Positions 24,219-32,197 of a stretch of 64,000 nucleotides of DNA are shown piece after piece (positions within the stretch are counted from its first letter, which is position 1; the number at the start of each line of letters is the position of its first letter). The stretch covers positions 564,817 through 628,816 of the forward strand of contig NZ_DLHM01000005.1 of the NCBI RefSeq assembly GCF_002483205.1. The letters are read 5' to 3'. The notes beneath the pieces are model-generated. The model searched no databases, was not told the origin of the DNA, and worked only from the letters and a program-made list of their open reading frames with translations. The DNA is from Flavihumibacter sp. UBA7668. GTDB lineage: Bacteria; Bacteroidota; Bacteroidia; Chitinophagales; Chitinophagaceae. The position numbers and the translations under genes were made by a program.

Positions 24219-24617
24219 TTATGATCGCATTTGTACCAGCTGGATATTATTTCCACAGGTATCATTAAAAACCGCGATGCTCACCATTCCCATATCGGAG
24301 GGCGGTACACTGAATTCTACACCAAGATCTTGCAACCGTTCTACTTCTTTTAGGATATCATCTACAAGAAATTGAGTGTATGGAATGCCAGCTTTAAACA
24401 AGGCCTGTTGATAAGCTTTAGCCGGCTCGAAATGATTCGGAGAAGGCTCCAGCAATATTTCTGTTCCATCAGGCTCTTCTTTACTTACAATTGTTAACCA
24501 CCTGTTTGATTCTGTAAGTGTAATGTCTATTTTCTTTATAAAACCCAGTTTTTCTGTATAAAACTGTAAAGCCTGCTGCTGGTTTTGAACCGGGATACTT
24601 AATACATGTACTTTCAT
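24219..24617 (-). CDS. VOC-family (glyoxalase-like) protein
   Basis: This 132-residue protein of the vicinal oxygen chelate fold begins with VHVLSIPVQNQQQALQFYTEKLGF and ends with VFNDTCGNNIQLVQ, both typical of this superfamily. The metal-ligand histidine and terminal glutamate positions fit imperfectly (Q in NIQLVQ), so metal-dependent catalysis is uncertain; many such proteins bind or detoxify small molecules. It lies 30 bases downstream of the AraC-type regulator on the same strand, which may control it. Confidence 0.8.
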   Translation of the reverse strand: MKVHVLSIPVQNQQQALQFYTEKLGFIKKIDITLTESNRWLTIVSKEEPDGTEILLEPSPNHFEPAKAYQQALFKAGIPYTQFLVDDILKEVERLQDLGVEFSVPPSDMGMVSIAVFNDTCGNNIQLVQMRS

Positions 24618-24647
24618 TGCTTAATCTTGAAGAACAAAGTTTAGTAT

Positions 24648-25052
24648 TCAGATATTTTTAGACTTTGTGAAAATTGCTATTTTTTGAAAAGCAGATGGTG
24701 AACATCCAAATCGGGCTTTGAAGAGCGTGCAAAAAGAGGCAGGACTCTCAAATCCGACCTCGTAGCAGGTTTCTGCTACAGCAGTTCCGGCTTTTAAAAG
24801 CTGTTTGGATCGCTCCAGTCTTTTTTCAGTCTGGTACTGTTTTGGTGTAATACCATAATATCGTTTAAACAGTCTCAGTAGATGAAATTTAGAACTAAGT
24901 TGAAGCGTAGAAAGTTGGTCCAGTTTTAATTCTTCATCAAAATGGTTGGTTATATAATTTCTGGCTTCTAGTACAGTTTGGATCTGACGTTCGTTGTTAA
25001 AGCAGCAATGTTTAATTCGGTTAATTTCATTTAAATAATGGCTCATAATCAT
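24648..25052 (-). CDS. AraC-type DNA-binding regulator, short form
   Basis: This 134-residue protein contains essentially only the AraC/XylS DNA-binding domain: two helix-turn-helices (LKLDQLSTLQLSSKFHLLRLF and ETCYEVGFESPASFCTLFK). The N-terminal 35 residues are too short for a sensing domain. It probably regulates the VOC protein just downstream. A second ATG two codons in is an equally good start. The upstream five-helix membrane gene is 12 bases away. Confidence 0.85.
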   Translation of the reverse strand: MIMSHYLNEINRIKHCCFNNERQIQTVLEARNYITNHFDEELKLDQLSTLQLSSKFHLLRLFKRYYGITPKQYQTEKRLERSKQLLKAGTAVAETCYEVGFESPASFCTLFKARFGCSPSAFQKIAIFTKSKNI

Positions 25053-25064
25053 CTGGTAATTTAT

Positions 25065-25682
25065 CTATTTTCCAATTAATAGATGGTATTCCTGTGGTAA
25101 ATTAATGCCTTTAAAATGATTTGTAAGTCCGTAAAATAGCAGCAGCGTAACGAAAATACCGGTTACCAAAATGATTATTGCCTGTTGCTCAGGAGTCAGA
25201 TTACCAATCGAACGTTTCATTTTTTTGCTGTGAATGGATGCGATATGACCAAAGAAGGAAATGACAGCCAGTGCATAATAAGGAATGAAAAACAGGTTCA
25301 CCGGAAAGCTGTTGATACCTGCTGCACCAAAATAGAAATTGGTATCGAGTTTCAGATATATTCGTCCAACTAAAATGGCACTAACATGGATGATCAGAAA
25401 AAAAGCAAGGTAGAGACCGCTTAGAATATGCAGTTTTTCAAAGAAGGACTGGTTCCTGATTTGATTTTTACGAAATAGGCTGATTCCCGAATAAATCTGG
25501 ACGCCAACCCCTACTAATAAGAGCGATTCTATAACCGGATTTCGATAAATAATACGCAATGACCGCATGACTTCAATATGCATTTCAATACCAACAAGGC
25601 TGGTAAAATGATTGAATAAATGCACTGCAATAAAGAGTGTGAGAAATATTCCGGAAATAAAATGAACCTGTCTGGTTTTCAT
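25065..25682 (-). CDS. Five-helix membrane protein, cytochrome b-like
   Basis: This 205-residue protein has about five predicted transmembrane helices. Histidines sit inside helices, for example in FIAVHLFNHFT, LIIHVSAILV and FFGHIASIHSKK, an arrangement reminiscent of the cytochrome b subunit of succinate dehydrogenase/fumarate reductase. Heme binding is an inference; no flavoprotein or iron-sulfur subunit is nearby. It is followed by the AraC and VOC genes and could be part of that unit. Confidence 0.6.
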   Translation of the reverse strand: MKTRQVHFISGIFLTLFIAVHLFNHFTSLVGIEMHIEVMRSLRIIYRNPVIESLLLVGVGVQIYSGISLFRKNQIRNQSFFEKLHILSGLYLAFFLIIHVSAILVGRIYLKLDTNFYFGAAGINSFPVNLFFIPYYALAVISFFGHIASIHSKKMKRSIGNLTPEQQAIIILVTGIFVTLLLFYGLTNHFKGINLPQEYHLLIGK

Positions 25683-25752
25683 TCAAAAAACATTTATTCA
25701 AAATTCCGGTCTGTTGCGTTATGAAATCTTGATCTCAGGTAAGAAATTGTAT

Positions 25753-25974
25753 TTATGCTTTAATCATGACGCTGCCTGAAACCAAATCATGAATAGCTCG
25801 CTTATGGGGATTGGTGTTGATTGTCAGAAATGAAATCCAGCTTCTTACCCAATCAGGTACAGTTTCAAATTTATCCAGCAGGTTGGCAAATGCAAACATT
25901 AATAGCAAAATAAATAAGGTGTCTATAAAGGTGGATTGAATCCGGTCCATTAAGAGCGGGTAGTTTTCTTTCAT
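25753..25974 (-). CDS. RDD-family membrane protein with internal deletion
   Basis: The start at 25974 gives 73 residues: a first helix with DRIQSTFIDTLFILLLMFAFA, then DWVR joined directly to SWISFLTINTNPHKRAIHDLVSGSVMI. RDD proteins normally have a second helix pair and about 50 more residues between these points; the end segment with HKRAIHDL is the usual RDD C-terminus. The frame is kept, so this looks like an in-frame deletion that leaves a probably non-functional remnant. The longer frame up to 26073 overlaps the DinB gene and is not favoured. Confidence 0.6.
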   Translation of the reverse strand: MKENYPLLMDRIQSTFIDTLFILLLMFAFANLLDKFETVPDWVRSWISFLTINTNPHKRAIHDLVSGSVMIKA

Positions 25975-26042
25975 TCGAAATCCGGTTCTATCCTTACAAA
26001 ATAGAAATAGTTTGTGTAAAACTGAAATAGTTGGAGATAATT

Positions 26043-26567
26043 TTAAATCCCATCCCCTTCCCGGAAAGACCATTCCACATGCTGATTTAAATCCTGGCGG
26101 ATCAGCAGATTGAGCTGTCCCACATGATGCGCGGTATGTCGCATATTATACAGGAATATTTCCAGGAAGGGGTAGTCCATATCACCTGATTCGCTCCCCT
26201 CCGTAAAACGGGTATGAAGCCTCTCCTCAGTAATAGTTGAAATCAGTAGCCTGCATTTTGAACGGATCTCGTTTATGTAATTCAACAGTTCCGCTTTACT
26301 GTATATTTTATCCGGAATCAGATCATCAATTGACTCTGGTGGTCTTAGGTCTGTTGGTTGCTGCGTAAAAGAAAGCTGGGGTGAAAAGCCGGTTGGCGGG
26401 AAGCTGGAGTAATAATCCAAAAAGATTATACAGTGGTAAGCAATATAATAAGCACGCTTATGGGTGTCAAAATAATGATCAGGAATGGTTTGTATGCAAG
26501 TAGTCAGCATGTGAATTGCTGCACCAAATTGGTTCCAAAGTATTGACCGAAGTAAGCTTAATTCCAT
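26043..26567 (-). CDS. DinB-family (DinB_2) protein
   Basis: This 174-residue four-helix-bundle protein has the start at 26567 (MELSLLRSILW); the longer frame would overlap the next gene. Metal-ligand histidines of the DinB/YfiT fold are visible: an early AAIHML, then YIAYHCIIFLDYY, and MRHTAHHVGQLNLLIR near the C-terminus. Members act as metal-dependent thiol transferases or detoxification enzymes; the substrate here is unknown. The gap to the upstream gene is 5 bases, so they share an mRNA. Confidence 0.8.
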   Translation of the reverse strand: MELSLLRSILWNQFGAAIHMLTTCIQTIPDHYFDTHKRAYYIAYHCIIFLDYYSSFPPTGFSPQLSFTQQPTDLRPPESIDDLIPDKIYSKAELLNYINEIRSKCRLLISTITEERLHTRFTEGSESGDMDYPFLEIFLYNMRHTAHHVGQLNLLIRQDLNQHVEWSFREGDGI

Positions 26568-26572
26568 CGGCT

Positions 26573-27193
26573 TTAATCTTTGCTGCATTTAAAATTTACC
26601 CATAACTGGTTCAGGCTCTTCCATATAGTATGCGAGTAGGGCTGAGGGGATAGTTCGTAGAAAATGTAGGTGTTTTTTAGAGTAGCACAGGATTTGAGAT
26701 GCACTTTTACATTCAGTATAATTAATTTCTCCGTCATATAATCCAACATTTTGACAGTACCCTCAAATGTATTTACATCTCCTTCTCCTTTGGTTGTTGG
26801 TTTGAAGGCAGTTTCAACGGGAATGATTTTTTCTTTGGGGATAGCCTGTCCGTTTATTTGAATCAAACCGGTGTAATAGGCTTTCAGGTTGGATTCTATG
26901 GTAGCGGCATCCATTATAATGTGCCCATCCAGGTACCATAAAAAAGCATAACTCCAATAATCAGCACTGGTGCTTATTCCCCAGCCCGGAGTAAATCGAA
27001 TATCTTCCACACCTTTGTATTTGATTTGAGGGGCAAATCCTATAGGGATTAGAAATCGCTCAATAGTCCAATCTGTAGGAATCGGAAGGGTATAAGGTGC
27101 TTCCCAGTTATGGCCGTCAAATGCTTGATTTGTTTCCTGGCCGTAAATGGAAATAGAAGCAACGAGCAGGAAGATAAATGATAAATATTTCAT
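26573..27193 (-). CDS. Exported protein of unknown function
   Basis: The start at 27193 gives a signal peptide (KYLSFIFLLVASISIYGQ). The mature protein of about 188 residues begins with a Trp/Pro-rich segment (HNWEAPYTLPIPTDWTIERF) and has no motif that I can name; it is beta-rich and lacks further membrane helices. It is probably periplasmic or outer-membrane-associated. It lies in a run of same-strand accessory genes and overlaps none, with the DinB gene 5 bases downstream. Confidence 0.6.
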   Translation of the reverse strand: MKYLSFIFLLVASISIYGQETNQAFDGHNWEAPYTLPIPTDWTIERFLIPIGFAPQIKYKGVEDIRFTPGWGISTSADYWSYAFLWYLDGHIIMDAATIESNLKAYYTGLIQINGQAIPKEKIIPVETAFKPTTKGEGDVNTFEGTVKMLDYMTEKLIILNVKVHLKSCATLKNTYIFYELSPQPYSHTIWKSLNQLWVNFKCSKD

Positions 27194-27269
27194 GAATATT
27201 TTATTTAATGCGTCCACCTTCAAAATCTGTAGCCAAATATCTAGTATGATAATCTAAGGAGGGCCCATC

Positions 27270-27740
27270 CTAATGATCATAGCTGATTACCCTGGAAATT
27301 TTCCACTCCTTATTTTTATATAACCAGATATGGGTAAATCGAAAGGTTCCGTCCAATTGTTCTGTTTTGCCGGGTTGCGTATAATAGAATTTATGCAGAC
27401 CAATTTCAATAGCGCCATAGTTAGCTATGGGATATACTTCCAAACTGCCTTCTACCAATTCTCTTCTTACTTTACCTTTATTAGTACACCGATATCTTAT
27501 TGAGTTCAGGTTTTGCTCATAATTTGTAAGTCCGCCTGCATCGTGATAAAACTCCAGATCTTTGGTAAACAAAGCTTTTGATTTGGTAGTATCACAGGTA
27601 TTAAAAGCATGAAAAAAAATACTATCCATTTGTTGAATTACCTGATACAAAGAATCTTTAGACGCTGAACTGGTTTTCTGTTGACTAAGTAGCGCATTCG
27701 AAATACTGAAGAAAAACAGAAATGAAAATAACTGTTTCAT
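27270..27740 (-). CDS. Exported NTF2-like (SnoaL/DUF4440-type) protein
   Basis: The start at 27740 yields a signal peptide (KQLFSFLFFFSISNALLSQ). The remainder is a cone-shaped NTF2-like domain: FFHAFNTCDTTKSKALFTKDLEFYHDAGG is the characteristic helix-loop start and GTFRFTHIWLYKNKEWKISRVISYDH the end. Such domains bind small molecules or catalyse simple reactions; no catalytic assignment is possible. It overlaps no gene, but an alternative ATG at 27752 would overlap the end of the interrupted DUF1801 gene, which suggests co-transcription. Confidence 0.75.
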   Translation of the reverse strand: MKQLFSFLFFFSISNALLSQQKTSSASKDSLYQVIQQMDSIFFHAFNTCDTTKSKALFTKDLEFYHDAGGLTNYEQNLNSIRYRCTNKGKVRRELVEGSLEVYPIANYGAIEIGLHKFYYTQPGKTEQLDGTFRFTHIWLYKNKEWKISRVISYDH

Positions 27741-27745
27741 TAAAA

Positions 27746-28144
27746 TCACCATTTAGTAAGTTTTTCCAGTTTCCCTTTGCGTTTTACGATGTTTTTATAG
27801 TCCCATTGAATATCTATTGATTTTTTCAGCCATCACTTCAGATTTTTCGGTTTTATTTCACTGACAGAAGTATAAAATATCGAGGCGTCCTTAAATTTCT
27901 CACCTCGTATTTTCAAATCTTCTTCTTCAAAATCGGCTCCACTCCAGAACATAAGCCGGATGCCTGCTTTCTGTTTGCTATATCCCACTATCGGATTGCC
28001 CTCCAGAAACCAGACAGGGTGAGCATGCCAAACTTTGTTTTCAGCATCTGAAAGTTCAGTTGTAATAATTCCATAGAGTTGCTCACAAATATTTTTATCA
28101 TCCGGATTCAAACCGGTATGGTAGTTATTTATGTCTGAATGCAT
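27746..28144 (-). pseudogene. DUF1801 protein interrupted by an in-frame TGA
   Basis: The first 103 codons (28144 to 27836) encode a DUF1801-like protein with VWHAHPVWFLEGNPIVGYSKQK. A TGA at 27833-27835 then stops the frame. The same frame continues as WLKKSIDIQWDYKNIVKRKG and ends at 27746, which is the expected C-terminal helix of the family. A single C-to-T change (CGA to TGA) would explain it. The short form may retain the fold, or the gene may be inactive, or the base may be a sequencing error. Confidence 0.7.
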
Positions 28145-28147
28145 GTG

Positions 28148-29635
28148 TTATTTTTTAGTAAGTTCAGATAATGCCTGAGTTAGGTCTGCCGTTATAAAAC
28201 AGATTTTAGCTCTATTTTTAATGCAAGATGGAGGCGACATTTTTAAAGGGTTGGATAAAAAATTTATAGCTAAATCCCTTACACAATCATCCACATGGAT
28301 GGCTGCATGTGATGCAGAGGGTACATTAATAAACGTAGAATTCGATAAGGTTTTGGCAGCTAACTCTCCAAAAAGTGGCGGACAAACCGGGTCATATTGG
28401 CCTGATAATATTAGTACAGGCTTGTCACTTATTACAGGATCAAATCTTTCTCTGCCAGCACTATTCGGTTGCCAGGCATTACAAAGATCGGATTCGAAAT
28501 CAATGTTGAATGGAGTAAAATCGGGGTATTCCTTTTGCAAGGCAGCTTTGGTATCCGATTCGTTTTTAGGCCGACCTTCATAACATAAAATTGCTTTGCT
28601 CTGGTAATCGGAGAATTTTCCATAAGCATGGGGATCACTGAATGCTACCACCCATTTCGAAAGAAATGCAGTATTCCCACTGGCAAGTTCTTTGATTGCT
28701 AACGGCACAAATGGAATTGCGGAGGGTTTTAACATCGCACTCCAGATACTCCAGGCAAAATCATTACCGGTAAATGGAAAGCCTGCTCCGCTATTGTTCA
28801 TGGTAATAGGGAAAGGAGTTTTGTTCAGCGTTTCTACAGCTTTTCTGAAATCATTTCTAATAGTAGGAAAGTTTGCTTTTATAGCAGCGTTTTCCTCCAG
28901 GACCTTAAAACTTATGGCAAAAGGCCGAACAAAATCAGGCCAGGGTGCATTAGGTGGGTAGGGTGAATCCAGGATCATGGAATGGATTGGGTTGCCATGA
29001 TTCCTTAGCAGATTCAGCGCAACGGTAGTTCCATGAGAAACACCGTATACATTCCATTCTTCAATCTGCAAACTGTTACGAATGCTCTCTGCATCTTCTG
29101 CTGATTGAAATGAACTGAAAGTGGAGATATCAATCCCGTTTAATTGGTGCTTTATTCTACATTTTTTAAATAAATCAATTTTATAAACTGCCATTTTTTC
29201 CGGAGAAAGATTTCTGCTTTCCATGAGCTTTATTGAATCTCCCAGATCCGGACATAAATTTGGTTCTGAAAACCCAGTGCCCCGATAATCAAAAAATACA
29301 AGGGATCGGGTCTGCCTGATTTGATTCCAGGTAGTTGATTTTATATATTTTGGTAAATTTCCCAGTGTAGCAATTCCTGGTCCGCCGTGCAGGTATAATA
29401 AAGGTATTTCTTTTGTTTCGCGAAGGGCTGATGCCATCACGACAGCCAACTGAAAATATCCGGCTGCTTTATTGGAAGCATTCCTTGGCACCGGAATTAA
29501 ATAACAGGATACTTTGTTACTATCGGCCCAGGCTGTGTCTAATCCTATTTTTGTACAGGAACAGGCATACTTATTGGCCTGTGCATACGTGCTGAAACAG
29601 GCAGCCAGTAAGGCCGGAATTGTAATAAATTTCAT
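28148..29635 (-). CDS. Exported alpha/beta hydrolase, tripeptidyl aminopeptidase-like (S33)
   Basis: This 495-residue protein has a signal peptide (KFITIPALLAACFSTYAQA). It has the oxyanion segment LLYLHGGPG, the nucleophile elbow GVSHGT, the acid in LSGQYDPVCPP and the histidine in SASHAAI. The C-terminal region fits the TAP-like domain of S33 peptidases that trim N-terminal residues from peptides. Several cysteines suggest disulfides in the periplasm. It lies 3 bases upstream of the DUF1801 gene. Confidence 0.85.
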   Translation of the reverse strand: MKFITIPALLAACFSTYAQANKYACSCTKIGLDTAWADSNKVSCYLIPVPRNASNKAAGYFQLAVVMASALRETKEIPLLYLHGGPGIATLGNLPKYIKSTTWNQIRQTRSLVFFDYRGTGFSEPNLCPDLGDSIKLMESRNLSPEKMAVYKIDLFKKCRIKHQLNGIDISTFSSFQSAEDAESIRNSLQIEEWNVYGVSHGTTVALNLLRNHGNPIHSMILDSPYPPNAPWPDFVRPFAISFKVLEENAAIKANFPTIRNDFRKAVETLNKTPFPITMNNSGAGFPFTGNDFAWSIWSAMLKPSAIPFVPLAIKELASGNTAFLSKWVVAFSDPHAYGKFSDYQSKAILCYEGRPKNESDTKAALQKEYPDFTPFNIDFESDLCNAWQPNSAGRERFDPVISDKPVLILSGQYDPVCPPLFGELAAKTLSNSTFINVPSASHAAIHVDDCVRDLAINFLSNPLKMSPPSCIKNRAKICFITADLTQALSELTKK

Positions 29636-29670
29636 GTCCCTGAATATAAGAACTTTAGCGGGTTTATGAA

Positions 29671-30741
29671 TCAGTTAATCACTGCATTTATTTTCTCCCA
29701 AAGTGCATTATCAAAGCCAGATACAGCAAAATCCGGATTTGCTGCATCCGATGCCTCTCCCATTCGGATAACTACCATTTTTCTACCTGGAATCACATAA
29801 ATACGCTGATCTTTTGCTCCCATGGCAGCATACATATCAACCGGTGCATTGGGAATCAATGTGCCCTGATAAACTGTCTGGTCATTAGGAAGCATGAATT
29901 TCGATTTTCCATTGAGCCACCATAAATAACCATAAGAGGGGTTGATCGCTTGTGAACTGGTGATGCTTTCCGTAAAGAACGCTTCATTTACAATCTGCTC
30001 ATTATTCCACTTTCCTTTGTTTAGTGCCAATAACCCAAATCGGGCCATGCTGCGCGTACTGCTGTGGTAAATGGTAAAAATGGTGCCGAAGTTCCATCTG
30101 CCTTCCATCCCGATTTTATTCTTCAATTTGGCATTGAAATAGGTTTCAAAATTCTGGCCGGAGGCATCGGCTACCACATCCGTCAGCTTTTGAAATACAT
30201 TACTATAGGCCCAGCGGGTTCCGGCATCTGCCACATAAGTGAGATTGGATTTAATAACCAATTGTTTGGTATCATCAATTCCGGATGACATCGATAATAA
30301 ATGCTTTACCGTGATCAGGTTTTCTTTCTCCTGCGACATGCTTGTCCATCCGGTACCTAAATAATCCGAAGCTTTATTACTGATATTCAACAATCCGTCC
30401 TGTTGGGCGAGACCGGTTGCTGTTGCTACAAGTGTTTTTCCTGCGCTGTTCCATTCCCATTCTGTAGCAGCAGTATGCCCGTTAAAATACTCCTCCAGCA
30501 CGATCCTGCCATTCACCAGAATCATAAAGGATTTGCTGTTTTTCGCTATCAGGAAATCTTTTAAAGGCTGCACGGCATTTTGTTTCCATCCCAAACTGGA
30601 AATGGATTGGGTTTCCCAGGTACTGCCCGAATTAGGCGGGAAATACATGGTGTCGGAAGGCGTTGATGGATCACCAGGTTCGTCTTTGCTGCAGGCGGAA
30701 ACTGATACCAGTAATGCTAAAAGGTAGGCGAATGGTTTCAT
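29671..30741 (-). CDS. Serine hydrolase lipoprotein (class C beta-lactamase/esterase family)
   Basis: This 356-residue lipoprotein has the lipobox SVSAC at about residue 17. The serine-active penicillin-binding fold is shown by the SxxK motif in NSAGKTLVATATG and the YxN motif in WAYSNVF. Such proteins act as esterases, D-aminopeptidases or peptidoglycan enzymes rather than resistance enzymes; the substrate is unknown. A LacI-operator-like sequence (30812-30825) lies upstream. It begins the hydrolase pair with the S33 enzyme, 35 bases apart. Confidence 0.85.
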   Translation of the reverse strand: MKPFAYLLALLVSVSACSKDEPGDPSTPSDTMYFPPNSGSTWETQSISSLGWKQNAVQPLKDFLIAKNSKSFMILVNGRIVLEEYFNGHTAATEWEWNSAGKTLVATATGLAQQDGLLNISNKASDYLGTGWTSMSQEKENLITVKHLLSMSSGIDDTKQLVIKSNLTYVADAGTRWAYSNVFQKLTDVVADASGQNFETYFNAKLKNKIGMEGRWNFGTIFTIYHSSTRSMARFGLLALNKGKWNNEQIVNEAFFTESITSSQAINPSYGYLWWLNGKSKFMLPNDQTVYQGTLIPNAPVDMYAAMGAKDQRIYVIPGRKMVVIRMGEASDAANPDFAVSGFDNALWEKINAVIN

Positions 30742-30811
30742 AAGTAGTTGGAAAATGATTGCGGGTTGGACGTCGATTTTTGCGGAAAGTTTAACGGGTT
30801 TTAAAAAAAAA

Positions 30812-30825
30812 GCGTAAACGTTCGC
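30812..30825. promoter_or_regulatory. AACGTT-centred operator-like sequence
   Basis: GCGTAAACGTTCGC is an imperfect palindrome around AACGTT in the promoter region of the serine hydrolase gene. It resembles LacI-family operators, and sites of a similar kind occur at 50330-50352 beside the LacI gene. Confidence 0.3.
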
Positions 30826-30861
30826 ATTACAAAAATTGGTAACGTAAAAAAGAGAATCTTA

Positions 30862-31371
30862 TTATCTTTTCTTCCAGGTATAAACGGAATAAAACAAGAT
30901 CAATAGAATAATAGCCTGGAGTATCAATAGAATATTGCCAATCTGATTTAATTCCGGATCAGATGCTTCATCTGGCAAAGTAGTTGGCCCTGATTGAGAT
31001 AATGGCGGATAAACTGTCCAACCGCTTGAGTTCGTTTGGGATACTGTTTTGATAAGAAATGTCAATGTCAATACAAGGGCTAGACCTGATATTAAAAGGA
31101 TCCATCTTTCCAACTGTGATCTGTTTTTTGAGGTGGCAGTTTTTATCAGATAAATCAAAAAATTTATAAATAAATAAAGCGGCAATAATAAAGTCCATTG
31201 CTGGAAAATATAATAGCTCTCTTTTACATACAGATCAACTGTACTTATAGTGAAGTCTACTTTAAATAATAACAATGAAATTAACAATGTTATTACCAGG
31301 GAAATTATCAGCCATACTAACTCTTTTAAATATGAAAGGTATTTATAACGCATTGGGTGTTTATTTTTCAT
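30862..31371 (-). CDS. Small membrane protein with a CoxI-like GWTVYPPLS motif
   Basis: This 169-residue protein has about four predicted helices. After the third helix it carries SSGWTVYPPLSQSGP, which matches the strongly conserved GWTVYPPL stretch of cytochrome c oxidase subunit I. An earlier segment (DLYVKESYYIF) resembles the DTYYV region of the same subunit, but the heme and copper histidines are absent. It cannot be an oxidase by itself. Its function is unknown. Its start overlaps the end of the upstream fusion gene by 11 bases. Confidence 0.65.
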   Translation of the reverse strand: MKNKHPMRYKYLSYLKELVWLIISLVITLLISLLLFKVDFTISTVDLYVKESYYIFQQWTLLLPLYLFINFLIYLIKTATSKNRSQLERWILLISGLALVLTLTFLIKTVSQTNSSGWTVYPPLSQSGPTTLPDEASDPELNQIGNILLILQAIILLILFYSVYTWKKR

Positions 31372-32113
31372 AGAAATTATATTCCTGTCGTTCCATTTTA
31401 ATGTTCAATCGATCGATCATTTCCTTGGGGTTAATGTTGATTTTTTTATATTCCGCCTGCACTAGTTTTTTTGCTTTCTCTAAATAGCCCTGATTTTGCC
31501 AAACAGCAATTGTCATTAGGTGTAAATCTTCATTGATATCATGAAATGCAATTACATCATCCTTCATGAACCCAGGTAATGCTTTTATAAAATTCCTGTT
31601 ATATGTCATTCTGTTACTAAATTCTGCTATTGCATTTTTGGGAACTATAAATTTGTCAACAAATATTACATTTGAAGTATTGTCACGCGAAAGGGTTGTT
31701 AAGTCAGCAGGTAATACTCCAACTTGTTGAAGAAAACCAAGTCTGTCTGTGTGGATTTGATGACTGATTATTTTCCCATCTTTGAATTCATACATGGCAA
31801 CCCCATCATTGGAAATAGATTTATTGGTTGGGGCGATGTTCTGAATTATTTCTTTATGGGTGCCTTTTACTGTTTGTTTTACAAATACTTTGTTTCCCTC
31901 TGCAATTATATCGGTTAGTGACCACCTGGCATCCGGAAAAGCCTTTGTAATAGCCACAATACCCTTTTTAAATGCTTCAATACCTTGTTCTCCCTGGGGA
32001 TTCCTGTAGTCTTCTGAGATGATACGGTAACACAATTCGAATTTTCTGCTATTCAGAATGTCTTCGTAAAGAAAGCGCGTTGCTTCTTTATTAAATTGTA
32101 TAATGTCCTGCAT
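31361..32113 (-). CDS. SnoaL-like/ABM domain fusion protein
   Basis: The start at 32113 (MQDIIQFNKEATRFLY) gives 250 residues. The N-terminal half is a SnoaL-like ester-cyclase-type NTF2 fold with GIEAFKKGIVAITKAFPDARWSLTDIIAEGNKVFVKQ. The C-terminal half resembles an antibiotic biosynthesis monooxygenase dimeric barrel, with KALPGFMKDDVIA and TIAVWQNQGYLEKA. Each half is usually a separate small protein, so the fusion is notable. The substrate is unknown. An AraC-type regulator gene lies upstream on the same strand. Confidence 0.7.
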   Translation of the reverse strand: MQDIIQFNKEATRFLYEDILNSRKFELCYRIISEDYRNPQGEQGIEAFKKGIVAITKAFPDARWSLTDIIAEGNKVFVKQTVKGTHKEIIQNIAPTNKSISNDGVAMYEFKDGKIISHQIHTDRLGFLQQVGVLPADLTTLSRDNTSNVIFVDKFIVPKNAIAEFSNRMTYNRNFIKALPGFMKDDVIAFHDINEDLHLMTIAVWQNQGYLEKAKKLVQAEYKKININPKEMIDRLNIKMERQEYNFYEK

Positions 32114-32197
32114 TGGTATATTTTTTACTGAATGATGAATTTGCCAGGACAAATTTGGCACTGAATGAAATCGGATCATTGTAAAAAATCATTGATT

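Noticed and set aside
27833..27835. The in-frame TGA could encode selenocysteine or indicate a reassigned codon.
   Set aside because: The expected residue is arginine, not cysteine, and TAA codons interrupt other genes nearby, so mutation is simpler. TGA ends normal genes elsewhere in the window.
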